Assembly (NCBI GenBank): GCA_023435745.1
Contig: JAEZMD010000021.1
Coordinates: 42,427 to 106,426, forward strand
Length of the DNA stretch: 64,000 nucleotides
Source: Bacillota bacterium
GTDB taxonomy: Bacteria; Bacillota; Clostridia; Acetivibrionales; DTU013
Direction of reading: 5' to 3'
Part shown: positions 8,808 through 16,834 of the stretch, one piece after another
Numbering within the stretch: position 1 is the first letter of the stretch
Layout: each line of letters opens with the position of its first letter
Program-made: the position numbers and the translations under genes
Notes under the pieces: model-generated
Databases searched by the model: none
The model's input: the letters and a program-made list of their open reading frames with translations, nothing else
What the model was told of the DNA's origin: nothing

Positions 8808-8963
8808 CCGAAAAATCCCGTCTTTTATTACCAGCTGAAACGGCTTGTTTTAAAGTCTTTCTGGGGACATATGGTAAATGAGAAATTCATGTGTCATTCT
8901 CCCCACGGAGAGCGTATATTGAAATCCTTGGTTACCTTAATATTCGGCCGGCTTTTATCCCCC

Positions 8964-9728
8964 TTAATTTCCGTACTGCTCATACACATAGGGCAGAATT
9001 ACCCATGTCACATCGTCGGCGGCAATGGTATTTGTGTGGATTTCAGGTTTTAACCCTTGATATAAATGATGCGCCTTATCGCAAGGATTTTTGCGACAAT
9101 TCTGACATCGATCAACGCCATTTTCCGCTGCGCATTTCAATGAATCACAGTTAAACCCTTTATCTAACCCACCGGTATGGCAGCCATCACAAAACTCCAT
9201 ATCATCACCCCAATACCCTCCATCGCCTACACCTCCCGCGTATACACGTATCAGGCGCTCTTTCAGCTCCGCCCGGAACTCCTCGCTGATTGTTCCGCCG
9301 TTATAATGCACACACAAATCGCAACGGTGTCCGCAGCTGGCATAGACCGCCTGCTCCTTCGGAAACGGTTTTCGGTTAGGTTTTTTCTTAATCAAAACAA
9401 GCTGTTTGACAGCTTCGAGCGTATGTAAATCGGCAACGGAAATAAACATCCATTTGCCGTCATGATGTGTTTTGCTGTTATCGTAAATTTCCTGTATCTT
9501 CTGTGGAAATTCATTACGCCGCGCCTCAAATAATTCACGTTCCGCTTTTCCGAAAATAACGAGAAAATCATAACGGTCTTCCCGTATGTAGATAGTCAGC
9601 ACCGTTTTCCCGCCTTTACGGAATTTCAGTTCATCTTTGCCGTTGCCCACTTCATCCAAAACATACCTTCCTCGCATAAAGCACATAGTTTCCTCGCTGA
9701 CCTTTTGCAGTTCTGTTCTTTCGTTCAT
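8964..9728 (-). CDS. DUF3788 / DUF3795 two-domain protein
   Basis: About 254 residues. The N-terminal half matches the DUF3788 pattern (LKFRKGGKTVLTIYIRED, FLVIFGKAERELFE, KIQEIYDN, HDGKWMFI, LVLIKKKPNRK); function unknown, soluble. The C-terminal half is DUF3795-like and cysteine-rich: CGHRCDLC, FCDGCHTGG, then C-x4-C and CQNCRKNPC, a likely zinc or Fe-S ligand set. The start is the ATG at 9728, preceded by AGGGGG; the frame extends 14 codons further into a duplicated leader and is not used. It is last in a putative MerR-linked operon and directly preceded by the 59-bp leader repeat. Confidence 0.75.
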   Translation of the reverse strand: MNERTELQKVSEETMCFMRGRYVLDEVGNGKDELKFRKGGKTVLTIYIREDRYDFLVIFGKAERELFEARRNEFPQKIQEIYDNSKTHHDGKWMFISVADLHTLEAVKQLVLIKKKPNRKPFPKEQAVYASCGHRCDLCVHYNGGTISEEFRAELKERLIRVYAGGVGDGGYWGDDMEFCDGCHTGGLDKGFNCDSLKCAAENGVDRCQNCRKNPCDKAHHLYQGLKPEIHTNTIAADDVTWVILPYVYEQYGN

Positions 9729-9740
9729 CCTGCAACCCCC

Positions 9741-9799
9741 TATCAGCCCATTAAGGGCATCCTTCACCAACCGAGTTTGAGAAAGGGCTGGTGTATTTT
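9741..9799 (-). repeat. Leader repeat, copy 1 (5' of the DUF3788 gene)
   Basis: 59 bp about 95% identical to 10374-10431 (one indel, two substitutions). In transcript sense it ends with the hairpin GCCCTTAATGGGC immediately before the ribosome binding site; an upstream AGCCC can compete for the same pairing. Both copies sit at the same distance from a start codon. Confidence 0.85.
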
Positions 9800-9809
9800 A
9801 GTTCTATAT

Positions 9810-10358
9810 TTAAAGTACTTCAAAAAGATGTTCGCAGTGTTTTTCACCGTTAGAGCTAATTGGGGATGATACAGTTTCTATAAGGCGCAGCTTCACACCC
9901 AGACTATTCTCAAAATGATATTTTACGTGTCCACTGCAACAACCGCAATATGTAAGGGAAACGGTAACGGGTTTTGTTAATTTATCTATAATTGGGCATA
10001 CGCATCTATATTTTCCGTTCTCCTCGAAGTTCCAAAATATACTCAGTGTTCCGTCATCGTTTAATCTACTGCGAGCCATTTCGTTTATATCCATTGCGTT
10101 TAGTATTTTAATTCGTTCTTCGATGGGTTTGTCTTTAAGCTTATGCATAAACTCGGCGGTAGGTTCATTCTTGTTGCAGCCTTGCTCCTCCATGACGGAA
10201 AGGATTTGATCTTTTGAGAGTAAATTATCCATTTGATTGATAAATGCAATTTTTTCTTCAGGCGTTTCATCTTTTCTTTCTGGAAAAACAAATTGCTCCA
10301 TTACTTCTACCGGGATACCTTTTTTTACCATAGTCCGCTTAATTTCCATAATGTTCAT
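9810..10358 (-). CDS. Conserved-looking hypothetical protein with C-terminal cysteine cluster
   Basis: 182 residues, not recognised with confidence; the layout resembles DUF6144-type proteins of Clostridia. Visible: charged helical N-terminal half with a weak internal duplication (EEKIAFINQMDNLLSKDQI versus EERIKILNAMDINEMARS, shown as 19 and 18 residues), then a beta-rich half with CVCP, YCGCCSGHVKYHFE and KHCEHLF, giving six cysteines and three histidines that could bind metal. No signal peptide or membrane helix. AGGAGG precedes the start. The gene is bracketed by two copies of the same 58-59 bp leader sequence, so it looks like an inserted or duplicated cassette. Confidence 0.6.
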   Translation of the reverse strand: MNIMEIKRTMVKKGIPVEVMEQFVFPERKDETPEEKIAFINQMDNLLSKDQILSVMEEQGCNKNEPTAEFMHKLKDKPIEERIKILNAMDINEMARSRLNDDGTLSIFWNFEENGKYRCVCPIIDKLTKPVTVSLTYCGCCSGHVKYHFENSLGVKLRLIETVSSPISSNGEKHCEHLFEVL

Positions 10359-10373
10359 ATCAAAACATCCTCC

Positions 10374-10431
10374 TATCAGCCCATTAAGGGCTCCTTCACC
10401 AACCGAGTTTGAAAAAGGGCTGGCGTATTTT
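10374..10431 (-). repeat. Leader repeat, copy 2 (5' of the cysteine-cluster gene)
   Basis: Second copy of the repeat at 9741-9799, again just upstream of a Shine-Dalgarno and with the AGCCC/GGGCT pairing arms. With copy 1 it flanks the gene at 9810-10358 as direct repeats, so recombination between them would delete that gene cleanly and leave one leader. Confidence 0.85.
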
Positions 10432-10445
10432 CGTTTTCGGATAGA

Positions 10446-10849
10446 TCAGCTATTTTCTATTAGCCCCTTCCCGTTTTTCAATTGTATCGGAATAAATATA
10501 TCTTGCTGGTATCTGTTCAACTTATTCGCTATATCCCACGGTAGAATTTCCTCAATCATTTCGTAGCGGTGCAATTCTCCTCCTGTATTAGCGTCAAGCT
10601 CATATTGGTCGCTCTTATTTATCCAGTCTTTCAATAAAAGAAAAGTATCATCCATATCTTCCATAAAGGAACTGGCTATGGCGAATAACCCGCTTGCAAG
10701 TTTCTCATCTGCGTATTCTGATAACGTTGGGTTTTGTTATCAGGATGGCTGCTCCATAAAAGCCCCATTTCCTCATAGTATCTTAGCGTCCTGCTCGATA
10801 TGCCGAAGCTGTCAACAGCTTCGTTTATTCTAACTAAGTCCAAAAACAT
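10446..10849 (-). pseudogene. Broken MerR-family regulator
   Basis: The N-terminus is a clean MerR helix-turn-helix (INEAVDSFGISSRTLRYYEE, then DNKTQRYQ) from an ATG at 10849 after AAGGCGG. The frame then reaches a stop within 13 codons. In another frame an effector-side remnant continues (SEYADEKLASGLFAIASSF, then MEDMDDTFLLLKDW to the end at 10446). The usual 60-80 residues between DNA-binding domain and effector domain are absent, so an internal deletion with frameshift joined the two ends. A short DNA-binding fragment could still be made. Confidence 0.7.
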
Positions 10850-10864
10850 CACCGCCTTACAAAC

Positions 10865-10895
10865 ATTATACAAGTTGACGCAAGGTCAATGTCAA
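10865..10895 (-). promoter_or_regulatory. MerR-type promoter with 19-bp spacer and operator
   Basis: Minus-strand TTGACA (10895-10890) and TATAAT (10870-10865) are separated by 19 bp, the overlong spacer typical of MerR-regulated promoters. The spacer holds the inverted repeat TTGACCTTGCGTCAA. It drives the broken merR and presumably the two genes after it. Confidence 0.75.
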
Positions 10896-10941
10896 TAGTG
10901 GATTTAAACATATCAACCAATTCCTGAGTTCATTTTTTTGC

Positions 10942-11122
10942 TCGGTGGTGGTTTTTGCAAGTAATGGGCGCAATAATGATATATAATCCTGAATCCGTTG
11001 ACATAATCACACTTAAAAATAAGTTATTTTGTATTATTTTGCTTTAATTGATAAAAAAACAGATATTTCTTAAAAGAAAACGCCCATTAATTAAAAAACC
11101 ATCCATCGATGGATTATAGCTT
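10942..11122 (+). ncRNA. Dispersed structured repeat, copy A (putative ncRNA or small mobile element)
   Basis: Aligns over its length with 60361-60530. Near-identical blocks are the first 45 bases (starting GGTGGTTTTTGCAAGTAATG), TAATCACACTT, AGATATTTCTTAAAAG, AACGCCCATTAATT and CCATCGATGGATTAT; the AT-rich middle varies. Complementary arms interleave: TAATGGGCG (10962-10970) with CGCCCATTA (11081-11089), and TATAATCC (10982-10989) with GGATTATA (11111-11118), as in an H-type pseudoknot. No ORF and no terminal inverted repeats. Strand is arbitrary. It lies between the merR remnant promoter and adhE terminator. Confidence 0.6.
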
Positions 11123-11160
11123 CATTCAGCCAAGACTTCTTGTTTAACCTCCGGCTTATT

Positions 11161-11208
11161 TCCAAAAAGAAGCCGGAGCATAAATTAACATTACTCTTAC
11201 TCCGGCTT
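11161..11208 (-). terminator. Terminator of adhE
   Basis: AAGCCGGAG (11170-11178) pairs with CTCCGGCTT (11200-11208); on the minus strand the stem is followed by CTTTTTGG. A third arm CCGGCTT at about 11151-11157 can pair alternatively with AAGCCGG. The plus-strand side also has a short T run, so it may work in both directions. Confidence 0.6.
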
Positions 11209-11272
11209 TTATTAACACTATATAAACACTATAAACTGCGTCTTACACATATTCGAGCATCTTTCTCCCGCT

Positions 11273-13891
11273 CTATTTTCTGTCAACTCCATTATAAGCC
11301 TTCATGTAGAGCTCCTCCAGCTCCTTCACCAGCGGAAGCCTCGGATTCGCTGTGGTGCACTGGTCTTCAAACGCCTTGTCCGCAAGCTCGGCAAGCTTTG
11401 CCTGGAACTGCTTCCTGTCAATATTGCACTCCGCTATGGACATGGGCATATTCAATTTCTTCATCAGATCTCTGACCGCGTTAATCAGACTTTGTACACC
11501 CTCCTGCACGGTGGAACATGGGAGATCCAGCGCCTTGGCTATTTCCGCATATTTTTTATCCGCAACAAATGTTTCATATTTGGGGAAGGAAACAAATTTG
11601 CTCGGCTTCTGCGCATTATACTCGATTATATACGGCAGCAGCACCGCATTTGCCCTTCCGTGCGGAATATGGAACTCACCGCCCAGCTTGTGCGCCATGC
11701 TGTGGTTTATCCCGAGGAACGCATTTGTAAAAGCCATACCGGCTATACACGAAGCGTTATGCATCTTTTCTCTTGCCACGCTGTTGCCGCTGTCTTTATA
11801 CGAATCGGGCAGATATTCGAATACCATCTGGATCGCTTTGATTGCCAGACCGTCTGTAAAATCCGAAGCCATGACGGATACGTAGGCTTCGATCGCGTGG
11901 GTCAGCACATCCATTCCGGTATCCGCTGTGATGGAGGGCGGCATGGTCATTACATATTCCGGATCAATAATTGCCACGTCCGGCGTCAGTTCATAATCTG
12001 CAAGCGGATACTTGATATTTCTTTCCTTATCGGTGATTACTGCGAAGGAGGTCACCTCGGAGCCTGTTCCCGAGGTTGTCGGGATAGCTACCATCCTGGC
12101 CTTTTTCCCAAGCTTGGGGAATTGATAAACCCTCTTTCGTATATCCATGAATTTCAGTCTCATGGAGTTAAAGTCCGACTCCGGATGCTCATAGAACAGC
12201 CACATGCCCTTGGCTGCGTCCATAGCCGAACCTCCGCCGATGGCGATGATAACGTCTGGTTTAAATGTGTTCATCATCTCACAGCCCTTTCTGATCGTGT
12301 TCAGGGACGGGTCCGGTTCCACCTCGGAAAAAATCTCACAATGCACGTACTGCTGTCTCTTCCTCAGGTAATAGAGCACCTTGTTCACATATCCGGCTTT
12401 AATCATATAAGGATCGGTGACAATGAAGGCTCTGGTGATGTCAGGCATATCGGTCAGGTAGCGGGTTGAACCGAATTCAAAATATATTTTTTCAGGGATC
12501 TTAAACCACTGCATATTCACCTTTCTCCTTGCCACTCTTTTTTTATTAATGAGGTTCACTACGGAAACATTCTGCGTTGTGGAATTCTTGCCGTATGTGC
12601 CGCAGCCCAGTGTGAGTGAAGGCATGTTTGTGTTGTAAATATCGCCGATGGCGCCATGAGTTGAAGGTGAGTTAACGATAAGCCTGCCTGTCCGCAGTCT
12701 GTTTGAGAATTCATCTATTACCTTTTCGTCCTCAGAGTGAATTACTGCCGAATGTCCCATCCCTCCAAACTCCACCATCTGTTCTGCTCTTTTAATTCCA
12801 TCCTCTGTAGAGTCAACAATATAGTATGCCAAAACAGGACTGAGCTTTTCCCTCGAAAGCGGGAATTCCGGACCAACGCCCTCCTGAAGAGCAACCAGGA
12901 TCTTCACCGACTCAGGCACAGCGATCCCCGCCATCTCAGCGATTTTGTATGCGGATTGTCCGACAACCTTTGGGTTCATTGCACATTTAGCTTCATCAAT
13001 AGCTGTCCCTGCTAGTTTGGCTGTTTCGTCAGCGTTGAGAAAATAGCAGCCATTTTCCTTCATAAAGGCTTCAAATTCCCCAGCGATTTCCCTGTCAACA
13101 ATGACCGCCTGCTCAGAGGCACAGATCATTCCATTGTCAAAGGATTTGGACAGGATCAGATCTGTCACTGCTCTCTTTAGCTTTGCGGTTTTCTCAATGT
13201 AACACGGCACATTACCCGGACCAACCCCAAGTGCGGGCTTTCCTGTGCTATATGCTGACTGAACCATTCCTGCACCGCCTGTTGCCAAAATCAGAGAGAT
13301 ATCTCTATGACTCATCAGAAGCTGAGTCGCGTCGACAGAAGGTTTTTCAATCCATTGGATGCAATCCTTTGGAGCACCCGCTTCCACGGCCGCATCCCTC
13401 AGGATCCTTGCCGCTTCGGCACTGCACTTTTGTGCGGAAGGGTGGAATGCAAATATGATAGGGTTTCTGGTCTTTATAGCAATCAAGGCTTTAAACATAG
13501 TTGTAGAAGTAGGATTAGTCACAGGAGTTACGGCGGCGACAACACCAACCGGCTCAGCAACCTCATCATAACCTTCGTTTTCATTTTCGGTTACAATGCC
13601 GACAGTTTTGATGTCCTTGATGCTGTGATAGATGTACTCCGTGGCAAAAATGTTCTTAGTGATTTTGTCCTCGTATATTCCCCTGCCGGTTTCCTCCACA
13701 GCCATCCTTGCCAGCCTCATATGGTGATTCAGGCCAGCAATTGCCATGGCCTTTACGATTTCATCGATTTTCTCCTGATTGTATAGCATGAACTTATCCA
13801 GTGCTTTTTGCGCCCTTGCCGCAAGATCATCAATAGCCTTTGTTACATCCGTCAATTCCTCTGCCGGCCGATTCTTTGTTTTTTCCGCCAT
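11273..13891 (-). CDS. adhE: Bifunctional acetaldehyde-CoA / alcohol dehydrogenase
   Basis: About 872 residues, normal AdhE length. N-terminal CoA-acylating aldehyde dehydrogenase (about 15-440) with GVVAAVTPVTNPTSTT and the catalytic Cys in NGMICASEQAV; C-terminal iron-dependent alcohol dehydrogenase (about 460-870) with GGGSAMDAAKGMW, TTSGTGSEVT and metal ligands in NHSMAHKLGGEFHIPHGRAN. It reduces acetyl-CoA to ethanol, oxidising two NADH in fermentation; the family forms cytoplasmic spirosomes. I prefer the ATG at 13891, eight bases after AAGGAGG; the ATG two codons earlier is too close to it. Monocistronic, with a terminator at 11161-11208 and a Rex-type promoter upstream. Confidence 0.97.
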   Translation of the reverse strand: MAEKTKNRPAEELTDVTKAIDDLAARAQKALDKFMLYNQEKIDEIVKAMAIAGLNHHMRLARMAVEETGRGIYEDKITKNIFATEYIYHSIKDIKTVGIVTENENEGYDEVAEPVGVVAAVTPVTNPTSTTMFKALIAIKTRNPIIFAFHPSAQKCSAEAARILRDAAVEAGAPKDCIQWIEKPSVDATQLLMSHRDISLILATGGAGMVQSAYSTGKPALGVGPGNVPCYIEKTAKLKRAVTDLILSKSFDNGMICASEQAVIVDREIAGEFEAFMKENGCYFLNADETAKLAGTAIDEAKCAMNPKVVGQSAYKIAEMAGIAVPESVKILVALQEGVGPEFPLSREKLSPVLAYYIVDSTEDGIKRAEQMVEFGGMGHSAVIHSEDEKVIDEFSNRLRTGRLIVNSPSTHGAIGDIYNTNMPSLTLGCGTYGKNSTTQNVSVVNLINKKRVARRKVNMQWFKIPEKIYFEFGSTRYLTDMPDITRAFIVTDPYMIKAGYVNKVLYYLRKRQQYVHCEIFSEVEPDPSLNTIRKGCEMMNTFKPDVIIAIGGGSAMDAAKGMWLFYEHPESDFNSMRLKFMDIRKRVYQFPKLGKKARMVAIPTTSGTGSEVTSFAVITDKERNIKYPLADYELTPDVAIIDPEYVMTMPPSITADTGMDVLTHAIEAYVSVMASDFTDGLAIKAIQMVFEYLPDSYKDSGNSVAREKMHNASCIAGMAFTNAFLGINHSMAHKLGGEFHIPHGRANAVLLPYIIEYNAQKPSKFVSFPKYETFVADKKYAEIAKALDLPCSTVQEGVQSLINAVRDLMKKLNMPMSIAECNIDRKQFQAKLAELADKAFEDQCTTANPRLPLVKELEELYMKAYNGVDRK

Positions 13892-13962
13892 AATCATATC
13901 CTCCTTATTCCCTTATCCTCTTATTACAAGTAGTATGTACTTAATTTTTGTCCGGCAATACA

Positions 13963-14016
13963 TTGTTAATTATTTAACACACTCATATTATACATCGATT
14001 GTTAAATATTTGTCAA
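13963..14016 (-). promoter_or_regulatory. adhE promoter with two Rex-like operators
   Basis: Minus-strand TTGACA (14016-14011), 18-bp spacer, TATAAT (13992-13987). One Rex box, TTGTTAA-N4-TTAACAC, at 13963-13980 matches 13 of 14 positions of the Firmicute consensus TTGTTAA-N4-TTAACAA and lies just after the expected transcription start. A weaker box, TTGTTAA-N4-TTGTCAA, at 13999-14016 covers the -35 and spacer. Rex is an NADH-sensing repressor, so adhE should be induced at high NADH. The remaining 14017-14203 holds the gntR promoter region. Confidence 0.85.
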
Positions 14017-14078
14017 TATGACCTTGAAAAAATTATTGGCAAAAATACACTCAATAATTATAAAATATTGGAAACCAG

Positions 14079-14107
14079 TTGCAATGCTTAAGTCTTTATT
14101 ATAGAAT
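14079..14107 (+). promoter_or_regulatory. Possible promoter of the gntR gene
   Basis: TTGCAA (14079-14084), 17-bp spacer, TAGAAT (14102-14107). Two or more mismatches to consensus; AAAGGATGGG precedes the gene at 14204. Confidence 0.35.
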
Positions 14108-14203
14108 CATACCATCGAAAAGGTGTTCGGACGCATAGTTGATAATCATTTGTTCAGCTTATACAGATGAATCATATAAAATAAAATTAAAGGATGGGTT
14201 GAC

Positions 14204-14947
14204 ATGGTTGACCGAAACTCTTCAACTCCAATGTACATTCAGCTTGAGAATATACTGGAAGGTGCTATAAAGAACGGCGAATACAAAGAAGAAAACAAGC
14301 TTCCCTCTGAAAGTCTTTTATGTATAAAATATGGCGTAAGCAGAGTTACAGTAAGGCAGGCACTCAATCTTCTTGAACAAAAGGGCTTGGTCTATACTGT
14401 TCAAGGTAAAGGTACTTTTGTTAAGAAAACAATTATAAATCAGGAGCTGCTCAAAGTTATCAATTTTGGTAAAGTACTTCTTGAAAAGGGACTGGATGGA
14501 CATACAGCAATTGATTCTTTTATTTTGGAAGCTCAAAACGTACAGGCCAGGGAGTTGTTCGGTACAGACGATTCAGCTAGTATATGCAACCTAAATCTTG
14601 TTGGATATTCCCGAAATACTCCGATAGTCTATTACCAATCCTTTTTCTATAAAAAAACCGGCATGTTGATGCATGAATGTGCTAAGGAGATGGAAAGAGA
14701 AGGTGAAGCATTTTCATCATTTGATCTATATGAAAAAAGCGGTATCAAGATTGACAAAATATCTCAAAACATTATGGCGGTAAGTGCTAACAAAGAGCTA
14801 AGTAAAATACTAAAAGTACCTTTGGGTGAAGCACTTCTATTATTGGAATCAAAATTACATGGAGATGAAGGTACTCCTCTCGAATACAAGCTAGGCTATT
14901 ACCGTTCCGACAAATTCGCTTTTACAATAAAAAGAGAAATTTTGTAA
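14204..14947 (+). CDS. GntR-family regulator, HutC/UTRA type
   Basis: 247 residues. Winged helix-turn-helix at 1-75 (YIQLENILEGAIKNGEY, LPSESLLCIKYGVSRVTVRQ, GKGTFV) and a UTRA effector domain at about 90-245 (YYQSFFYKK, LLLESKLHGDEGTPLEYKLG). UTRA domains bind small organic acids, amino sugars or histidine-pathway intermediates. It stands directly before the AtuA/DUF4387 transport operon, and the gap between them carries a 28-bp palindrome with the GTTATAAC core expected for this subfamily, so it very likely represses that operon. It is more AT-rich than adhE. Confidence 0.92.
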   Translation: MVDRNSSTPMYIQLENILEGAIKNGEYKEENKLPSESLLCIKYGVSRVTVRQALNLLEQKGLVYTVQGKGTFVKKTIINQELLKVINFGKVLLEKGLDGHTAIDSFILEAQNVQARELFGTDDSASICNLNLVGYSRNTPIVYYQSFFYKKTGMLMHECAKEMEREGEAFSSFDLYEKSGIKIDKISQNIMAVSANKELSKILKVPLGEALLLLESKLHGDEGTPLEYKLGYYRSDKFAFTIKREIL

Positions 14948-14966
14948 TTATGTAGACCAGAAAATA

Positions 14967-15024
14967 TTGACATAAGGATTACATCGGGGTATACTTATAA
15001 TAACTTGTTATAACATGTTATTAT
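14967..15024 (+). promoter_or_regulatory. Promoter and GntR operator of the AtuA/DUF4387 operon
   Basis: TTGACA (14967-14972), 17 bp, TATACT (14990-14995). A 28-bp near-perfect palindrome at 14997-15024 has core GTTATAAC (15007-15014) flanked symmetrically by ATAATAAC and GTTATTAT arms; it overlaps the expected transcription start, the position of a repressor site. GTTATAAC fits the GT-N-TA-N-AC consensus of HutC-type GntR proteins. Confidence 0.85.
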
Positions 15025-15046
15025 AACGTAGCAGGAGGTATGAACT

Positions 15047-16414
15047 ATGGGCAAAGATATCTTAAGAATCATCTCACCAAACGGGCATCTTGGTTTTGCG
15101 CCTACAAAAGAAGAAAGCTTCTGGATTGGGGCTAAAACGAAACCGGATTATTACTGCTGTGATTCAGGCAGTGATGACATCGGACCTGTGCCATTAGGTG
15201 CAGATAAGTGTGCAAGCCATCCTGATTGGCAAAAGCACGATCTAGAGCTTATGCTGCTGGCTGCCAGGGAACAACATGTTCCGATGATTATTGGGTCATC
15301 CGGTGACACAGGCACAAATAGCCGTGTGGATATGTATGTCGAGTTTATCCGTGAGATTGCCAAAAAGCACAACATGAAGAAGTTTAAGCTCGCATATTTT
15401 TATTCCGAGGTAGACAAAGAGTACCTTCGCAAGAAAATGCTCAATGGAGAAGCAATTGAAGGGCTTGATAGCAGAGCAGATTTAACTATTGAAGAGCTGG
15501 ATAAAACAGAACGCATCGTTGCCGTCGCAGGTGTTCACCCATTCATAAAAGCACTGGAAATGGGCGCGGATGTTATTATCGGAGGGCGCTCCAGTGATGC
15601 CTGTGTATTTGCGGCGCCTGCTATTTATGAAGGTTTCCCGAATAATATTGCGTATTACTGCGGCAAGGTGCTTGAATGTGCTTCCTTCTGTGCCGAACCA
15701 TATGGCGCAAAGGAATCTGTCATTGGAACAATTACAAAGGACGATGTTAAGGTAACAGCTATGCATCCTGATCAAAGATGTACGGTTGCATCTGTTGCAG
15801 GTCACGCTATGTATGAGAGAACAAATCCATATTTCGAATATGTTGCCGGCGGAATGATGGACATGAGGGACTGTGTGTATGAACAGTTTGACGAAAAAAC
15901 CTGCCGTATTACAGGTGCTAAATTCGTTCCTATTGAAGGCCGAATAAAGGTTAAGCTGGAAGGCTCGGGCAAGGTTGGCGAGCGTTACCTTGGAATGGCA
16001 GGTATAAGAGATCCGTATACAATCAAAAACATAGACAAAGTCATAGAATGGGCCAAGTCTCAGGTTAAAGAGAGGCATCCGAATTCCGAGTATCACCTGA
16101 GCTATCGCATCTTCGGTAAAAACGGGGTTATGGGCGATCTTGAACCCATAAAAGAAACCAAATCCCATGAACTCCTGGTAGTAGTAGAAGGTGTAGCTCC
16201 GGACAAAAAAGTCGCAGAGGAAGTAGCACTTATCGGTACCAGACAGATATTCTATGCAAGACTGCCGGAGGTAAAGGGAACTGCCGGAACAGCTGCGTTT
16301 GTTCTTGATGAAGTTGTAGAGGTATCTCCGGCATATCAATGGACAATGAATCATGTAGTAGCAGTCGACGATCCCCTTGAACTGTTTCCAGTCAAAATGA
16401 TCGAAATAGGTTAA
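15047..16414 (+). CDS. AtuA-family (DUF1446) protein
   Basis: 455 residues, cytoplasmic. Recognised as AtuA/DUF1446 by the N-terminal pattern (ISPNGHLGFAP, YCCDSGSDDIGPVPLG, IGSSGDTGTNSRV), the mid GADVIIGGRSSDACVFAAPA and the C-terminal part. The family is named from acyclic terpene catabolism in Pseudomonas, but most members, including those in Clostridia, have no proven reaction. The AGGAGGT site is eight bases from the ATG. It is followed after 15 bases by DUF4387; AtuA and DUF4387 occur side by side or fused in many genomes, so they probably form one enzyme. Two transporters follow, indicating catabolism of an imported, probably anionic, compound. Confidence 0.85.
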   Translation: MGKDILRIISPNGHLGFAPTKEESFWIGAKTKPDYYCCDSGSDDIGPVPLGADKCASHPDWQKHDLELMLLAAREQHVPMIIGSSGDTGTNSRVDMYVEFIREIAKKHNMKKFKLAYFYSEVDKEYLRKKMLNGEAIEGLDSRADLTIEELDKTERIVAVAGVHPFIKALEMGADVIIGGRSSDACVFAAPAIYEGFPNNIAYYCGKVLECASFCAEPYGAKESVIGTITKDDVKVTAMHPDQRCTVASVAGHAMYERTNPYFEYVAGGMMDMRDCVYEQFDEKTCRITGAKFVPIEGRIKVKLEGSGKVGERYLGMAGIRDPYTIKNIDKVIEWAKSQVKERHPNSEYHLSYRIFGKNGVMGDLEPIKETKSHELLVVVEGVAPDKKVAEEVALIGTRQIFYARLPEVKGTAGTAAFVLDEVVEVSPAYQWTMNHVVAVDDPLELFPVKMIEIG

Positions 16415-16429
16415 TAGGAGGTAATTTAA

Positions 16430-16753
16430 ATGAAAACAGTTAAATTGGTCGATCTGGCAAAAACAATCCGCAGCAAAAATGCCGGAACAGACAGAATCAC
16501 TTTTGATATTATTTTTCGTGAATCTGCCAACTATGAAATGGTAAAGAAAAGCGGCATGCTTAACAGGAAGAAAATATCAGAGCTTTTTGACATTCCTGAA
16601 AGCAGAATAGCTGACTTTGTCGAATTTGATCCGGCATATGCTATTAAGTTTACAATAAACAGACTTGTCCCCAGCGGCTCCTTTGGAGAAGGAGATGTAT
16701 TCGGCTGTCAGCAGTATCCTCCTCTTTATGATATAGAAATTCCGGTAGAATAA
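16430..16753 (+). CDS. DUF4387 family protein
   Basis: 107 residues, soluble. Typical features: VDLAKTIRSKNAGTDRITFD at the start, the MLNRKKISELFDIP helix, and FTINRLVPSGSFGEGDVFG-Q near the end. Function unknown; it is the standard partner of AtuA/DUF1446 proteins and is likely a subunit or regulatory half of that enzyme. Ribosome binding site AGGAGG, spacing 9. Co-transcribed with the AtuA gene. Confidence 0.88.
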   Translation: MKTVKLVDLAKTIRSKNAGTDRITFDIIFRESANYEMVKKSGMLNRKKISELFDIPESRIADFVEFDPAYAIKFTINRLVPSGSFGEGDVFGCQQYPPLYDIEIPVE

Positions 16754-16834
16754 AAAATATCCTATTTAGCTGGAATGAAATAATATGCACCCTGGCCTCC
16801 AAATAAGTATGTACTTTATATGAGGTAACCAGAT

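Noticed and set aside
8871..9428. Plus-strand ORFs across the DUF3788/DUF3795 gene
   Set aside because: Antisense shadows of a gene with clear domain motifs; no ribosome binding sites.
11492..12469. 325-codon plus-strand ORF
   Set aside because: Lies wholly antisense within adhE, no known motif or start signal.
14147..14165. Shared AATCATTTGTTCA with 20635-20650
   Set aside because: Only 13 bases match and flanks differ; likely chance in AT-rich leaders.
15482..16354. 290-codon minus-strand ORF
   Set aside because: Antisense to the AtuA-family gene; composition follows that gene's codons.
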